Assembly (NCBI GenBank): GCA_944324665.1
Contig: CALUXD010000003.1
Location: 87,510-151,509, forward strand
DNA length: 64,000 nucleotides
Direction: 5' to 3'
From: Candidatus Proelusimicrobium volucris
Lineage (GTDB): Bacteria > Elusimicrobiota > Elusimicrobia > Elusimicrobiales > Elusimicrobiaceae
Shown: positions 9,289 to 18,470 of the stretch, in pieces
How positions within the stretch are numbered: position 1 is the first letter of the stretch
Layout of the letters: every line of letters starts with the position of its first letter
The notes under the pieces: generated by a model
Told to the model about the DNA's origin: nothing
Database searches by the model: none
Seen by the model: the letters and a program-made list of their open reading frames with translations, nothing else
Made by a program: the position numbers and the translations under genes

Positions 9289-10887
9289 ATGAAGAAAAGA
9301 CTGGCTCTGTTCCTGGCGGTAGTGTTTGCGGGTTCACAGGTAGCGGTACCTGTGGAAGCGTCGGCACAAAGTTCCAGGCCTGAAGCAAAAGTTGCGGTAG
9401 TGGAAGATTTGACCTATGGCGACGATAACGGGAATCGCCCGGCTGCCAGAGGGGAATCTTCTATATACAAGCAGGCGGAGGATAATACTCCTCTCGACAG
9501 AAAAGTAACTATCAGGGTAAACAATGTACCCATAGGTACTTTTTTAAACAGTATATCGGCACAAGCGAAGATTAACTTTATCATGGGCGAGGAATTCGCC
9601 GGGAAGAAAGTTTCCGCTTCGTTGGCTAATGTAACTGTAAGAGAAGCGTTGGATACCCTTTTAAGGGTGCAGGGGCTTACGTATCAGCGTATCGGCAAGA
9701 GCGACAGCTACGTAATCACGAAGAGATCTGATGAAGCTCCGGACGCTGTAACGAAAGTATACACTTTAAACTACGTATCATTGCAACCGCAGAGTTCAAT
9801 AGCGCAGGACATAAACAAGATTATGCCTGCCGATACGACATCAAGCAGTTTTTCAACGACTTCCTCTAACGTGAACGTGTTTGACACGACCAGCGTTGGC
9901 GGCGGCGCCGGAATGGGTATGGGTACCGGCAGCGGAATGAGCGGCAGCGGCGACGGAGCCAGCGCAATACTCTCCGTAATCAAGAGCGTATTGACCAAAC
10001 AAGGCAAAATAGCCGTAGACGCCAGAACGAACAAACTGATAATCACCGACGTACCCGAAGTATTCCCGCAAGTCGAGAATATCTTGGCCGAACTTGATAT
10101 AAAAGCGCCTCAGATCTTAATAGAAGCGCAGGTTATCGAAGTCGGCAAGGGCAGCGGATTGAACCTCGGTTTCAACTGGACCAACGAAGATGGCACTTGG
10201 GCGTCTGCCAGCTTGGGCGGCGTATCGGCCGTACCTTGGGACTGGTTGGGCGGCAGCAGCAATTTCTGGAAATGGTTCGGCGCTGACGGTGACGGCAATG
10301 GTGAGCCTACTTACGGCAGCAATATTAACGAAGGCAACTCCGAAGGCGGAATTTCCGCGGATTTCGGCGGCTTCTCGGTAGCGTTCCAAGCGATGCTGAG
10401 CAAAAATGAAGCCAGATCACTCGGTAAGCCGAAAGTGATCACGATGAACAACAACCCCGCGATTATCACTTCTTCAAGGGACGCTTCAATCGGTACGATT
10501 ACCAAGGAAACGAGCGGCGCTTCTACGAGCTCCACTTCCGGTAACGAAAGAAGAAGAGTCGGTTTAACCTTGACGGTAACCCCGCAGGTAAACAAAGAAG
10601 GCTATGTAACCTTAACGGTAGCGCCTTCTTACTCGGACTTGATTCCTTCCGAAACGGGTGATTCCTACGATACCGTAACCAGGGCCGTGTCCACTCAAGT
10701 GAGAGTAAAGAGCGGGCAGACCGTGGTATTGGGCGGTTTGCTGCAATCTGTTGAGAAGGAAACGGTAAGGAAAGTTCCTTTGCTCGGACAGATCCCCGTA
10801 ATCGGCTGGTTGTTTACGAACAAACAGAACACCAAGAGCACGACGGACTTGGTAATATTCTTAACGCCTACGGTACTTTCCGAATAG
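9289..10887 (+). CDS. pilQ: Type IV pilus / type II secretion secretin (PilQ/GspD)
   Basis: 532 residues with a cleavable signal (to about residue 27, ASA-Q). An N0/STN-like domain follows (IRVNNVPIGTFLNSISAQ to SYVITKR), then an N1-type domain and a Gly/Ser/Met-rich linker around residues 200-222 (GGGAGMGMGTGSGMSG). The C-terminal secretin core contains the family hallmark VVLGGLLQ and the VPLLGQIPVIGWLF motif. It forms the outer-membrane gate for the pilus or secreted substrate. It is short relative to PilQ (about 700 aa), with no AMIN domains and a single N1-like module. RBS AAGGAGGAAG is strong. Confidence 0.92.
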   Translation: MKKRLALFLAVVFAGSQVAVPVEASAQSSRPEAKVAVVEDLTYGDDNGNRPAARGESSIYKQAEDNTPLDRKVTIRVNNVPIGTFLNSISAQAKINFIMGEEFAGKKVSASLANVTVREALDTLLRVQGLTYQRIGKSDSYVITKRSDEAPDAVTKVYTLNYVSLQPQSSIAQDINKIMPADTTSSSFSTTSSNVNVFDTTSVGGGAGMGMGTGSGMSGSGDGASAILSVIKSVLTKQGKIAVDARTNKLIITDVPEVFPQVENILAELDIKAPQILIEAQVIEVGKGSGLNLGFNWTNEDGTWASASLGGVSAVPWDWLGGSSNFWKWFGADGDGNGEPTYGSNINEGNSEGGISADFGGFSVAFQAMLSKNEARSLGKPKVITMNNNPAIITSSRDASIGTITKETSGASTSSTSGNERRRVGLTLTVTPQVNKEGYVTLTVAPSYSDLIPSETGDSYDTVTRAVSTQVRVKSGQTVVLGGLLQSVEKETVRKVPLLGQIPVIGWLFTNKQNTKSTTDLVIFLTPTVLSE

Positions 10888-10924
10888 GCTGAGAGAAACT
10901 GACATTTAATTGAAGGATCGTTTT

Positions 10925-12676
10925 ATGGCTAAGAAGCTGACAGACATATTAAAAGAGCAAGGAAAACTGAACGAAGAAGGTTTAGCTAAAGCGACTTTAC
11001 ATTCGAATCAGACGGGCATGTCCGTTCAAGACTCGTTGGTAACGTTGGGCATAGTTAAGGAAGAGGATATTACGATAGCCATCTCCAAGCAGCTTGCCGT
11101 ACCTTACGCGAGCAAAGAGAACGGTGTATTGGTGCCCGAAAAAGATCAAAATCTTGCCTCTATAATATCTGAGAAGTTTGCCAGAGAGAATTTGATACTT
11201 CCGCTGTTTGCCGAAGACGGTTCTCTTGCGGTAGCCATGAACGATCCTTCAAACGTATTCTTGCTGGATAACTTAAAGATGATGACGGGTATGTCGATAC
11301 AGCCCTTCATCGCCAGTAAGAGCCAATTGTTTTTGGCATTGGATAACTTCTACACCAAGAAGAACATCTTGGAAGAAGTTATATCGGAGAAGGAAGACGA
11401 CAGCGCGGCGGTGCCTTTGGGCAGTCAGGAAAATTTGGACGATCTGACAAACGCCGACGGAAAGATAGACTTGGATAAAGAAAGCGCAACGGGGCCGGGA
11501 TCGCATTACGTAAAGATGGTAAACGTAATATTGAGGCAGGCCATGAGCGAGCGCGTATCCGATATCCACTTGGAAATATTTGACGAGCGTGTAAGTTTAA
11601 GGTTCCGCATAGACGGATCTTTGTATGAGAGGACGTCCCCTCCTAAAGAGGCTGTAAACGCGATAATTTCGCGTATAAAGATTTTATCTAAGTTGGACAT
11701 AGCCGAGAAGAGGCTGCCGCAGGACGGTAGTTTCGCTGTAAAGTACCATAACAGGACGGTGGAGTTCCGTGTATCAGTATGTCCGACGGTATTTGGCGAG
11801 AAGCTGGTTATTCGTATTTTGGATAAAGGTACCAGTGACTTAAACGTAGATAAATTGGGCTTTGAACCTCGCCAGAAGAAAGACTTTTTGGAAGCTGCGG
11901 CTATGCCGCACGGCTTGATATTTTTGACCGGCCCGACAGGTTCCGGAAAAACTACTACGCTAAACGCGGTGCTGTCTACGATAAAAACGCCGGAATTAAA
12001 CTTTATGACATTGGAAGACCCTGTCGAGTATAAACTTGACGGTATCAGTCAGGTTCAAGTGAAATCACAGATAGGTTTAACGTTTGCGGCAGGCTTAAGG
12101 TCGTTTTTGCGTCAAGACCCGGACGTAATACTGGTCGGTGAGGTCCGCGACTCTGAAACCGCCGAAGCGTGTCTAAAGGCTGCTATGACAGGTCACTTGG
12201 TGTTGTCGACCTTGCACACAAACGAGGCGATAGGCGCGATACCGCGTCTTACGGATATGGGTATAGAGCCGTTTTTGTTGGCCAGCTCCTTGGCCTTGGT
12301 GGCGGCGCAGCGTCTTATAAGGGTGCTGTGTCCGTATTGCAAAGTTCCGTATTTGCCTACGCCGGATGTTCTTGATCAGATAGCGAAAGAATCGAAATTG
12401 CCGGAAAGGGAAAGATCCACATGGACATTTTTTAAAGCTGCCGGATGCCCGAAATGCGCAGGTACCGGCTATAAGGGCAGAAGAGCTATATACGAAGTAT
12501 TTAAAATAAACGAAGTAATGCGCAATACCATATATAAGACTAAAGATTTGATAGAGCTGCGCAATGCTGCTATGGCGACGGGCGCTTGGAACTTGAGGGC
12601 CAGCGGTTGGCGTAAAGCGGTGAGGGGCATAACCTCGGTGGAGGAAGTGCTTTCCGTGACGACGGCGGACGAATAA
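10925..12676 (+). CDS. pilB: PilB/GspE assembly ATPase
   Basis: 583 residues. The N-terminal MshEN/T2SSE_N domain spans about 1-140. The Walker A motif GPTGSGKT covers about residues 336-343, with the Walker B region VILVGEVRD following at about 401-409. A zinc-binding Cys4 set (C469/C472 and C508/C511, CPYC and CPKC) is typical of extension ATPases and absent from PilT retraction ATPases. It powers pilin polymerisation at the inner membrane. The start is the ATG after GAAGGA; an upstream TTG lacks an RBS. No pilT is present in the window. Confidence 0.95.
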   Translation: MAKKLTDILKEQGKLNEEGLAKATLHSNQTGMSVQDSLVTLGIVKEEDITIAISKQLAVPYASKENGVLVPEKDQNLASIISEKFARENLILPLFAEDGSLAVAMNDPSNVFLLDNLKMMTGMSIQPFIASKSQLFLALDNFYTKKNILEEVISEKEDDSAAVPLGSQENLDDLTNADGKIDLDKESATGPGSHYVKMVNVILRQAMSERVSDIHLEIFDERVSLRFRIDGSLYERTSPPKEAVNAIISRIKILSKLDIAEKRLPQDGSFAVKYHNRTVEFRVSVCPTVFGEKLVIRILDKGTSDLNVDKLGFEPRQKKDFLEAAAMPHGLIFLTGPTGSGKTTTLNAVLSTIKTPELNFMTLEDPVEYKLDGISQVQVKSQIGLTFAAGLRSFLRQDPDVILVGEVRDSETAEACLKAAMTGHLVLSTLHTNEAIGAIPRLTDMGIEPFLLASSLALVAAQRLIRVLCPYCKVPYLPTPDVLDQIAKESKLPERERSTWTFFKAAGCPKCAGTGYKGRRAIYEVFKINEVMRNTIYKTKDLIELRNAAMATGAWNLRASGWRKAVRGITSVEEVLSVTTADE

Positions 12677-12696
12677 AAAGGGAAGGGGTTTAGAAT

Positions 12697-13929
12697 ATGG
12701 CGAGATTTAATTATGTAGCCCAAGATAACAGCGGCAGGAATTATAAAAGCCACGTAGATGCCGCTAATAAAGAGAAAGCTTTGGAGATTTTACAGTCCAA
12801 GGGCATATTTGTTATAGAGATTACACCAGTAGTCAAGAAAAGCATTTTTGCGGCGTTTGGACAGTCGTCGTTAAATGCCTCCTCGGCGAAAGTGCCGGGG
12901 CATGTTAAGGCGTTTTTCGCGGAGCAGTTGTCGACGCTTATCGCGGGCGGCGTGCCATTGGTAAGGGCCATTTCTTTGTTGGGAGAGTATTCTACCGACA
13001 AACAATTGGGGCCGATACTTTTAAGCGTGGCGCGCGATGTTGCGGGCGGTAACAGTTTGCACGGATCTTTGGAAAAATTCCCCAAAGTGTTCGATCACAC
13101 CTGGCTGGCGATGGTGCAGGCGGGAGAAGTCGGCGGGCATTTGTCGGAGGCTTTGCTTCAAGTAGCCAGATATGTAAAGTCAACAGAGGCTTTGAAGAGT
13201 AAAATTATTACGGCCATAACATATCCTGCCATATTGTTCTTGATGTCGGTGGGTGTGTTGATATACTTCGTTGTGGGTATAGTGCCGACATTCGCTACCA
13301 TATTTAAGGATTTTGATATGGAGTTGCCTGCGATTACTCAGCTTGTATTGGCTATTTCAAATGTGGTAAGGAACCATTTATTTCTGCTTATTTTAGCGAT
13401 ATTGGCGGCAGTGGGCGGTTTTTATATGCTGATACACAACCCGGTAGGCAGAAGGGTTTGGCATAAGTTCCATATAACCATGCCGATATTTGGTTCATTC
13501 ATAAGCAATATTTATTTTGAAAGGATATTATCAACGATGGCTACGCTTCTTAACAGCGGTGTTAGCATTATAAACGTTTTAAACGTTATGGAAGAGGCTT
13601 TTGAGAGCAACGTCATAATAAGAAACGCCATTGTCGAGGCGAAGCGTGATGTAACCTCGGGTAAAAGTATATCGGAATCTTTCAGAAAAACGCATGTGTT
13701 TCCGGGACTGATGACGGAAATGATGTTGATGGGTGAGGAATCCGGAAGATTGCCGCACATTATGGAAACCTTATCCAAATTCTACACGGAACAGATTAAC
13801 CAGTTTATAGCGCGCTTTTCGGCATTGATAGACCCTATATTGATTGTAGGTATCGGTGCTATAATCGCGGTGGTAGTACTTTCGATCTTCATGCCTATAT
13901 TCAAAATGTCGCAGATCGGTATGGGTTAA
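12697..13929 (+). CDS. pilC: PilC/GspF inner-membrane platform protein
   Basis: 410 residues with the two T2SSF domains (about 65-190 and 270-395), each with the family's GxxLxxAL-type helical bundle. Three membrane segments lie near residues 170-190, 225-245 and 375-400. The N-terminus (MARFNYVAQDNSGR) is the standard opening of the family. Length matches PilC/GspF. It works with PilB to insert pilins. The stop overlaps an alternative ATG of the following pilin gene, so translation is coupled. Confidence 0.95.
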   Translation: MARFNYVAQDNSGRNYKSHVDAANKEKALEILQSKGIFVIEITPVVKKSIFAAFGQSSLNASSAKVPGHVKAFFAEQLSTLIAGGVPLVRAISLLGEYSTDKQLGPILLSVARDVAGGNSLHGSLEKFPKVFDHTWLAMVQAGEVGGHLSEALLQVARYVKSTEALKSKIITAITYPAILFLMSVGVLIYFVVGIVPTFATIFKDFDMELPAITQLVLAISNVVRNHLFLLILAILAAVGGFYMLIHNPVGRRVWHKFHITMPIFGSFISNIYFERILSTMATLLNSGVSIINVLNVMEEAFESNVIIRNAIVEAKRDVTSGKSISESFRKTHVFPGLMTEMMLMGEESGRLPHIMETLSKFYTEQINQFIARFSALIDPILIVGIGAIIAVVVLSIFMPIFKMSQIGMG

Positions 13930-13943
13930 TGGCAGGGGCGAAT

Positions 13944-14483
13944 ATGTTAAAGAGAAAAAACGGTTTTACATTTGTGGAGGTATTGGTAATAGTGGTATTG
14001 ATAGCTATAATATCATTAGTGGCGGTGCCTTCATATAAGAAAGGACTAGAAACTTCGAAGAACAACCAAGCTAGGGCTAAACTGCTGGAGATAGCCAACG
14101 CCGCCAGAATGTATAACGAAGACGCGCGTGGCTCGGCGCAGGTGGCCGGTTCGTTTGGGGCTCCGGTGGAAGGGTACAGCGATCCGCGGTCCTTATTTTT
14201 CAGCAGTGTCGTTTCTGCGGAAGAAGATATGAACGAATCCAGCACTTCAAAGTATGCATATTTGACGGACCCTGAATCACTAAGCGGTACGGGGTTTAGG
14301 GGCTACAACTTTTATATATGTACGCCTGATGTAGAAGATGCTACATGCGGGGGCGACATAAATGTTGTGGCGATAATGACTCCTGGCGAGAGCATTACCG
14401 ATGAACGCTATGTCGGCAAGATGTGGAAGGTTTCCAATGAAAATCCCGGCAAGGTTGTAATGATGTCTTCGGCGGGTGCGTAA
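13944..14483 (+). CDS. Type IV pilin-like (pseudopilin) protein 1
   Basis: 179 residues. Short basic leader MLKRKNG, then the N-methylation site FTFVEVLVIVVLIAIISLVA with Glu5, followed by a hydrophobic helix. The globular part has Cys residues near the C-terminus. It would be processed by a PilD prepilin peptidase (none in the window). The ATG chosen gives a six-to-seven residue leader and has AGGGGCG upstream; the ATG overlapping the pilC stop gives a five-residue longer leader. First of six pilin-like genes in a row. Confidence 0.87.
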   Translation: MLKRKNGFTFVEVLVIVVLIAIISLVAVPSYKKGLETSKNNQARAKLLEIANAARMYNEDARGSAQVAGSFGAPVEGYSDPRSLFFSSVVSAEEDMNESSTSKYAYLTDPESLSGTGFRGYNFYICTPDVEDATCGGDINVVAIMTPGESITDERYVGKMWKVSNENPGKVVMMSSAGA

Positions 14484-14516
14484 TATTGGTTATATTGTAA
14501 ATAAGCGGGAAAAGAT

Positions 14517-14984
14517 ATGACAGGGAAAAACAAGGGTTTTACTTTAGTGGAAGTATTGGTAGCTATAATAATAATAATGATATTGGCGACGTATTCCGTC
14601 CTAAAATATACGGAAACTATATATGAGGGCGAAAATAAGAAAGCCAAAGCGCAAATGGAGGTTATAGCCGGTGCTTATAAGATGTATTTGATGGAATACC
14701 CTGAAGAGCCTTTAAGCGGGGCACTCTCTTATGCCGATAATAAGTGTGTAGCTTCCAAGGCGAGCGGCGGTACGGCGAGTTTTTATTGCGGGAAGCTGGA
14801 TATAGCCGGGAGTAAGTACATCTTTACTTTGGGTACGCCTGCCGACACCCCTTCGTGCGGTTCAAGTTTAGTGACGATGACTTCAAAATCGGGCGAGAAA
14901 GTGGGGGAAAACTACGGCAGCGGATATTGCGCATATATAGACAGATTCGGGAGGGCTGCAGATGGTTCCAATAGCGGATCTTAG
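14517..14984 (+). CDS. Type IV pilin-like (pseudopilin) protein 2
   Basis: 155 residues. Leader MTGKNKG, then FTLVEVLVAIIIIMILATYS with Glu5. The C-terminal domain contains four Cys (KCVASK, FYCGK, SCGSS, GYCAY), suggesting disulfide stabilisation. The C-terminus overlaps the next pilin start. Resembles GspG/PilE-type minor subunits. The sequence after the N-terminal helix is not assignable to a named subfamily. Confidence 0.87.
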   Translation: MTGKNKGFTLVEVLVAIIIIMILATYSVLKYTETIYEGENKKAKAQMEVIAGAYKMYLMEYPEEPLSGALSYADNKCVASKASGGTASFYCGKLDIAGSKYIFTLGTPADTPSCGSSLVTMTSKSGEKVGENYGSGYCAYIDRFGRAADGSNSGS

Positions 14985-15465
14985 GAAAAATGGCAAAGGT
15001 TTCACTTTGCCGGAATTATTGGTGGTAATGGTCATATTGGCCTTATTGGCAGCGGTGAGCACTCCGTTTATAAAGGGGTATATACGCGATGCTCAAAACG
15101 GGAAAGCTAAAGCCGCGCTGATACAGATTGCCGAGGCGTATAAGACATTTAGGACGGATTATCCCAATGCCACGGTAAGCGGCACGGTGACGAAAGAGAG
15201 CAGGGCGGCATCGGATTGCGGCGAAAGCACCATACAATATAAAGGCAATAACGAAGCGAATGTATTGGTAAGCTGCAAATACTTAAGGCCGATCAAATGG
15301 AGCAGGATGAAATATACTTTTTCCGTAGGAGGAAGCTGCTCTGCGTGCAGCGGTACGGTACATGCGTCGATGCAAGGTACGGACAGCGGCGGAGATTACA
15401 GCTCGTCATATTGTGCATGTGTAGACGAGTACGGTAATATAAAAGATAATAAGAGCGCGGATTAG
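14962..15465 (+). CDS. Type IV pilin-like (pseudopilin) protein 3
   Basis: 167 residues. Leader MVPIADLRKNGKG, then FTLPELLVVMVILALLAAVS with Glu5. The C-terminal domain is Cys-rich (DCGES, SCKYL, GSCSACSG, YCACVD) and similar in layout to pilin-like protein 2, including the ending YCAxxDxxG. The two are probable tandem paralogues. Start overlaps the upstream gene by 23 bases, with GAGGG 6 bases before the ATG. Confidence 0.87.
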   Translation: MVPIADLRKNGKGFTLPELLVVMVILALLAAVSTPFIKGYIRDAQNGKAKAALIQIAEAYKTFRTDYPNATVSGTVTKESRAASDCGESTIQYKGNNEANVLVSCKYLRPIKWSRMKYTFSVGGSCSACSGTVHASMQGTDSGGDYSSSYCACVDEYGNIKDNKSAD

Positions 15466-15474
15466 GTAAAGTAT

Positions 15475-15888
15475 ATGTTAAACAAAAAGGGATATACTAT
15501 AGTTGAAGGCATAATAGCGATGTTATTGGTGGCGATAATGGTCGGCGCGATATTTTCCGCGTTGATGGCGTCGCGGCGTGCGATAGTGGAGCCAAGCTAT
15601 AGGGAAGAAATGATGTATACGGTTGAGAGTTTGGCCAACAGCATAAAGAATTATGTTGATACAAACGGCGGAGATTTGGAATCTTTATGCGGAAGCACTA
15701 CGCCTTTATCAAACGGCGAGCACGATTGTTCGGAATTATTGCCTGACGTATGCAAAAGCGGCGAGGGTTATAACTCCAGTTTGACATATACGGTTAGCGG
15801 TTTGACGGCATCGGATAATACCGGGGCTTATACTCCTGCGGTGAATCAAGTAAAAATAAATATCGTTTGCAATGGTGAAGTGTTATGA
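15475..15888 (+). CDS. Type IV pilin-like / GspI-PilV-like pseudopilin
   Basis: 137 residues. Leader MLNKKG, then YTIVEGIIAMLLVAIMVGAI with Glu5 and Tyr at +1. The short helix followed by ALMASRRA and a small globular domain resembles GspI/PilV minor pseudopilins, which join GspJ and GspK at the pilus tip. Two Cys pairs are present. It overlaps the next gene by four bases (ATGA). Confidence 0.82.
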   Translation: MLNKKGYTIVEGIIAMLLVAIMVGAIFSALMASRRAIVEPSYREEMMYTVESLANSIKNYVDTNGGDLESLCGSTTPLSNGEHDCSELLPDVCKSGEGYNSSLTYTVSGLTASDNTGAYTPAVNQVKINIVCNGEVL

Positions 15889-16529
15889 AGAATAGAAAGG
15901 GCTTTACGTTAATGGAGTTGTTGGTTGCGGTATTTATAGCCAGCATGGTAACGATAGCGTTGATGACGGTGTGGAAAGCGTCGTCTATGCAGACGTCGCA
16001 GGGCCAGCGGCAGAGCATAATAAGGAACAATTTATCTATATTTATGAGGGCATTACACCGCGATATAACGGAAGCGGATTTGATACTTGCTCCGGACACC
16101 AGTGCTTCAGGCGGGGTAATAGTTGCCGTACGCAACGCATATTTGGTGAAAGAGGGGGCAAGTTATTATGTTCTGCCCAATACTATTTCTTATACCAAGG
16201 ATCCGGGCGGCCCTCAGATAGAAAGCGATCCGATAGCGTTTGCCTATTGCCAAGAAGGCTCTACAATAAGGCGGTCTAGAGAAATTCCTTTAAAAGAATT
16301 GTCGCATGATTCGTTGGAAAAATCTAGCCTGATAAGCAATGCCGAAAGTGCATGTTCAAGCGGCAGGATTTACATGGATTATATAGTTGCAAACGGTTTT
16401 GACGTTTCCACCGACGACAATATAAATTATACGGTTAGCTTAATAGTGCATAAGGATTTTGAAGGGAGCGAAAATCCTCCTGTACATATAGAAATGAGCA
16501 AGACGTTTATAAAGGCCGGAGGCGCATAA
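15885..16529 (+). CDS. GspJ/PilW-like minor pseudopilin
   Basis: 214 residues. Leader MKNRKG, then FTLMELLVAVFIASMVTIAL with Glu5. The continuation (WKASSMQTSQGQ... RALHRDITEADLI) fits the GspJ/PilW pattern. Larger than the other pilins here, as GspJ usually is. It is followed one base later by the GspK-like gene, the conserved I-J-K order of tip complexes. Confidence 0.83.
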   Translation: MKNRKGFTLMELLVAVFIASMVTIALMTVWKASSMQTSQGQRQSIIRNNLSIFMRALHRDITEADLILAPDTSASGGVIVAVRNAYLVKEGASYYVLPNTISYTKDPGGPQIESDPIAFAYCQEGSTIRRSREIPLKELSHDSLEKSSLISNAESACSSGRIYMDYIVANGFDVSTDDNINYTVSLIVHKDFEGSENPPVHIEMSKTFIKAGGA

Positions 16530-16530
16530 A

Positions 16531-16887
16531 ATGAAGATTTTTAACAGAAGGGGATCGGCATTGATGCAGGTTATGGTAATGGGCAGCATAATTGCGGCCA
16601 TTATCATTATGCTTATGAGATTTGCTATAGGCAGAACGAGCAATATGCTTAAGACTAAACGCATGATATCGTCAAAGGCATATGCGGAAGGCTGTATAGC
16701 GCAATATAACGCGATAGCGGTGGAGCGTGCATTGGATGGCGTACCGCCGTTGCTCGATAGCAACAATGTTGAGACTTTCACTTGTACTATAGACGGCGTA
16801 ACTACGGAAATTGGTATAAAATGGGGCTCTACCACTACCGGTTTGGGCAATATAGAGTTTTTGATAGATACTACTCAGCTTGACTAG
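16531..16887 (+). CDS. GspK/PilX-like tip pseudopilin lacking Glu5
   Basis: 118 residues. Leader MKIFNRRG, then SALMQVMVMGSIIAAIIIML. The residue at +5 after the cleavage Gly is Gln, where the other five pilins have Glu. Loss of Glu5 is the hallmark of GspK, the subunit at the tip that needs no downstream partner for its amine. It is much shorter than classical GspK (about 300 aa), so the name reflects position and motif only. RBS GGAGG is directly upstream. Last pilin of the operon. Confidence 0.78.
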   Translation: MKIFNRRGSALMQVMVMGSIIAAIIIMLMRFAIGRTSNMLKTKRMISSKAYAEGCIAQYNAIAVERALDGVPPLLDSNNVETFTCTIDGVTTEIGIKWGSTTTGLGNIEFLIDTTQLD

Positions 16888-16909
16888 AAATTCCAAAAAA
16901 GGGCGGCAA

Positions 16910-18280
16910 ATGCAGAGCGATAATATACATAAAGCGGTTGTGGCCGTTGCAATTTTGTTTTGTTTATCTCCATTGTTAGACGCGCAGCAAAGTGATGTGT
17001 CTAAGAGTTTTTTGGACAAAGCCCGCAAGGTTAAGGCTACGGCGCCTGCCGCCCGGAATGAAAACCCCTCTTTACCGGCCGCAAATCAAGAAGAAAACTA
17101 CGAAAATGCAGTTTCTTCGTCTACTTTAAGTTTGATAAGGCCTCCCAAAGACGAACAACCGGAACAGATAATCCCTAAAGGCGAAGATGAGCCCCCAGCC
17201 GGGAAAGAAGAGATTGTGAACACCGATAAACCCGATGCTTCCGCATCAATAAAAACTCCGCAATTTAAGAAAGTGAAAAAGACTGCTCCCAAGAAAGCTC
17301 CAGAGCCCGGCCACGGTATTAAATGGATAGACAGCTCTACGCGTAATTTCAGCATAAAAGTCGAGCCGCAAACCAGCGGCATTATGACGCCCAATTTGGG
17401 TATGAAGTTTGAAACGGTATACCAAATCCTAAGCAAGAATATATCGTGGATGATGTCGGGCAAGGCCAAGGTTTACGTATATCAGAACAGACAGAGTTTT
17501 TTGAGGAACGAGCCTGTGGCTAGCAGTTGGTCCGGCGCGTTTTTCTCCCCTACGGAAGACAGAATAGTGATGTACGACGAACCTAAGAACACCTCTAAGA
17601 TGTTATCGCAGTTTACGCACGAGCTTACCCACCTTTTTGTGGAGGAATTTTATAATCCGCCTTCGGAAAGTTATAAACTTGAGCCGCCGATATGGCTTAA
17701 CGAAGGTTTAGCCGTGAATATGGAGGATATATCTTCCAGCACTAAGGGCGGCGTTTGGGCCAACGATTTGGTGGTAATCAACATAATAAGCCAAAGCGAG
17801 AAATTGAAACTGCTCTCTCGCCTTAGAAGCGGGCAGCGCCTGACGGCGGAAGAGCGGCGGGCGGCCGCTTCCAATATGGTAACGGCCAAGACGGTAGTGT
17901 TTACAAACTTTGCGGATTTTGTAAAAAACAGTTCTTATGATATAGCGGAGCAGAAAGGCGACGTGGAGAATTGGTATTTCCAGGCTTATGCTATGGTAAG
18001 GTTCTTATTCCGCTCGAAAAATTCCGATTATCCCGATAAGAGGATACAGTTTGAACAGTTTACCAAACTTATGAAGACCTTTGAGGACAAAAAAGACTCC
18101 AAGGGTAATGTAATGCGCGACGAACACGGCAGGGTTATAAAGAAGAGAATGTCGACTGAAGCCGCTCTCAAAAAAGCCTACGGCTTTAGAAATATGCAGG
18201 ACTTTGAAACGAAGTTCTGGAAATGGCTTGTAGAGATGCAAAGGCAAGAGCGCCAAAAGATAAAGAACGGACAGTTTTAA
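16910..18280 (+). CDS. Secreted gluzincin-type metallopeptidase (peptidase MA-like)
   Basis: 456 residues from the ATG; a TTG 30 bases upstream, overlapping the previous gene, would add a basic stretch to the signal. The signal peptide (AVVAVAILFCLSPLLDAQ) is followed by a Pro/Lys-rich linker to about residue 130. A zinc peptidase domain follows with HELTH (about 237-241) and PIWLNEGLAV, whose Glu (about 265) would be the third ligand, the gluzincin pattern of Peptidase_MA. Role in the pilus operon unknown: pilin or secreted-substrate processing in the periplasm is inference. Last gene before the operon terminator. Confidence 0.82.
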   Translation: MQSDNIHKAVVAVAILFCLSPLLDAQQSDVSKSFLDKARKVKATAPAARNENPSLPAANQEENYENAVSSSTLSLIRPPKDEQPEQIIPKGEDEPPAGKEEIVNTDKPDASASIKTPQFKKVKKTAPKKAPEPGHGIKWIDSSTRNFSIKVEPQTSGIMTPNLGMKFETVYQILSKNISWMMSGKAKVYVYQNRQSFLRNEPVASSWSGAFFSPTEDRIVMYDEPKNTSKMLSQFTHELTHLFVEEFYNPPSESYKLEPPIWLNEGLAVNMEDISSSTKGGVWANDLVVINIISQSEKLKLLSRLRSGQRLTAEERRAAASNMVTAKTVVFTNFADFVKNSSYDIAEQKGDVENWYFQAYAMVRFLFRSKNSDYPDKRIQFEQFTKLMKTFEDKKDSKGNVMRDEHGRVIKKRMSTEAALKKAYGFRNMQDFETKFWKWLVEMQRQERQKIKNGQF

Positions 18281-18287
18281 CCATAAA

Positions 18288-18321
18288 AAATCGGCCCGAT
18301 AAAATCGGGCCGATTTTTTTT
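18288..18321 (+). terminator. Rho-independent terminator of the pilus operon
   Basis: A perfect 10-bp stem (18291-18300 with 18304-18313, TCGGCCCGAT) is followed by a run of eight T. It begins eight bases after the peptidase stop codon. Confidence 0.93.
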
Positions 18322-18440
18322 GAATGTCTTTTGGCATTAGCGATAGTTAAGACTGTAAAGCGATATTTTACGGCTTTTGGGATATTTCGCGCCGACGGAT
18401 ATTTTTAATAAATATGCTAATGCTCAACTTGTCAACCAAT

Positions 18441-18470
18441 AAAAAACCCCCGCTTTCGTATTCGGGGGTT
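18441..18470 (-). terminator. Terminator of the small RNA
   Basis: Stem AACCCCCG (18470-18463) with CGGGGGTT (18452-18445), followed on the minus strand by TTTT. The plus-strand side has no T run, which fixes the direction. Confidence 0.85.
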
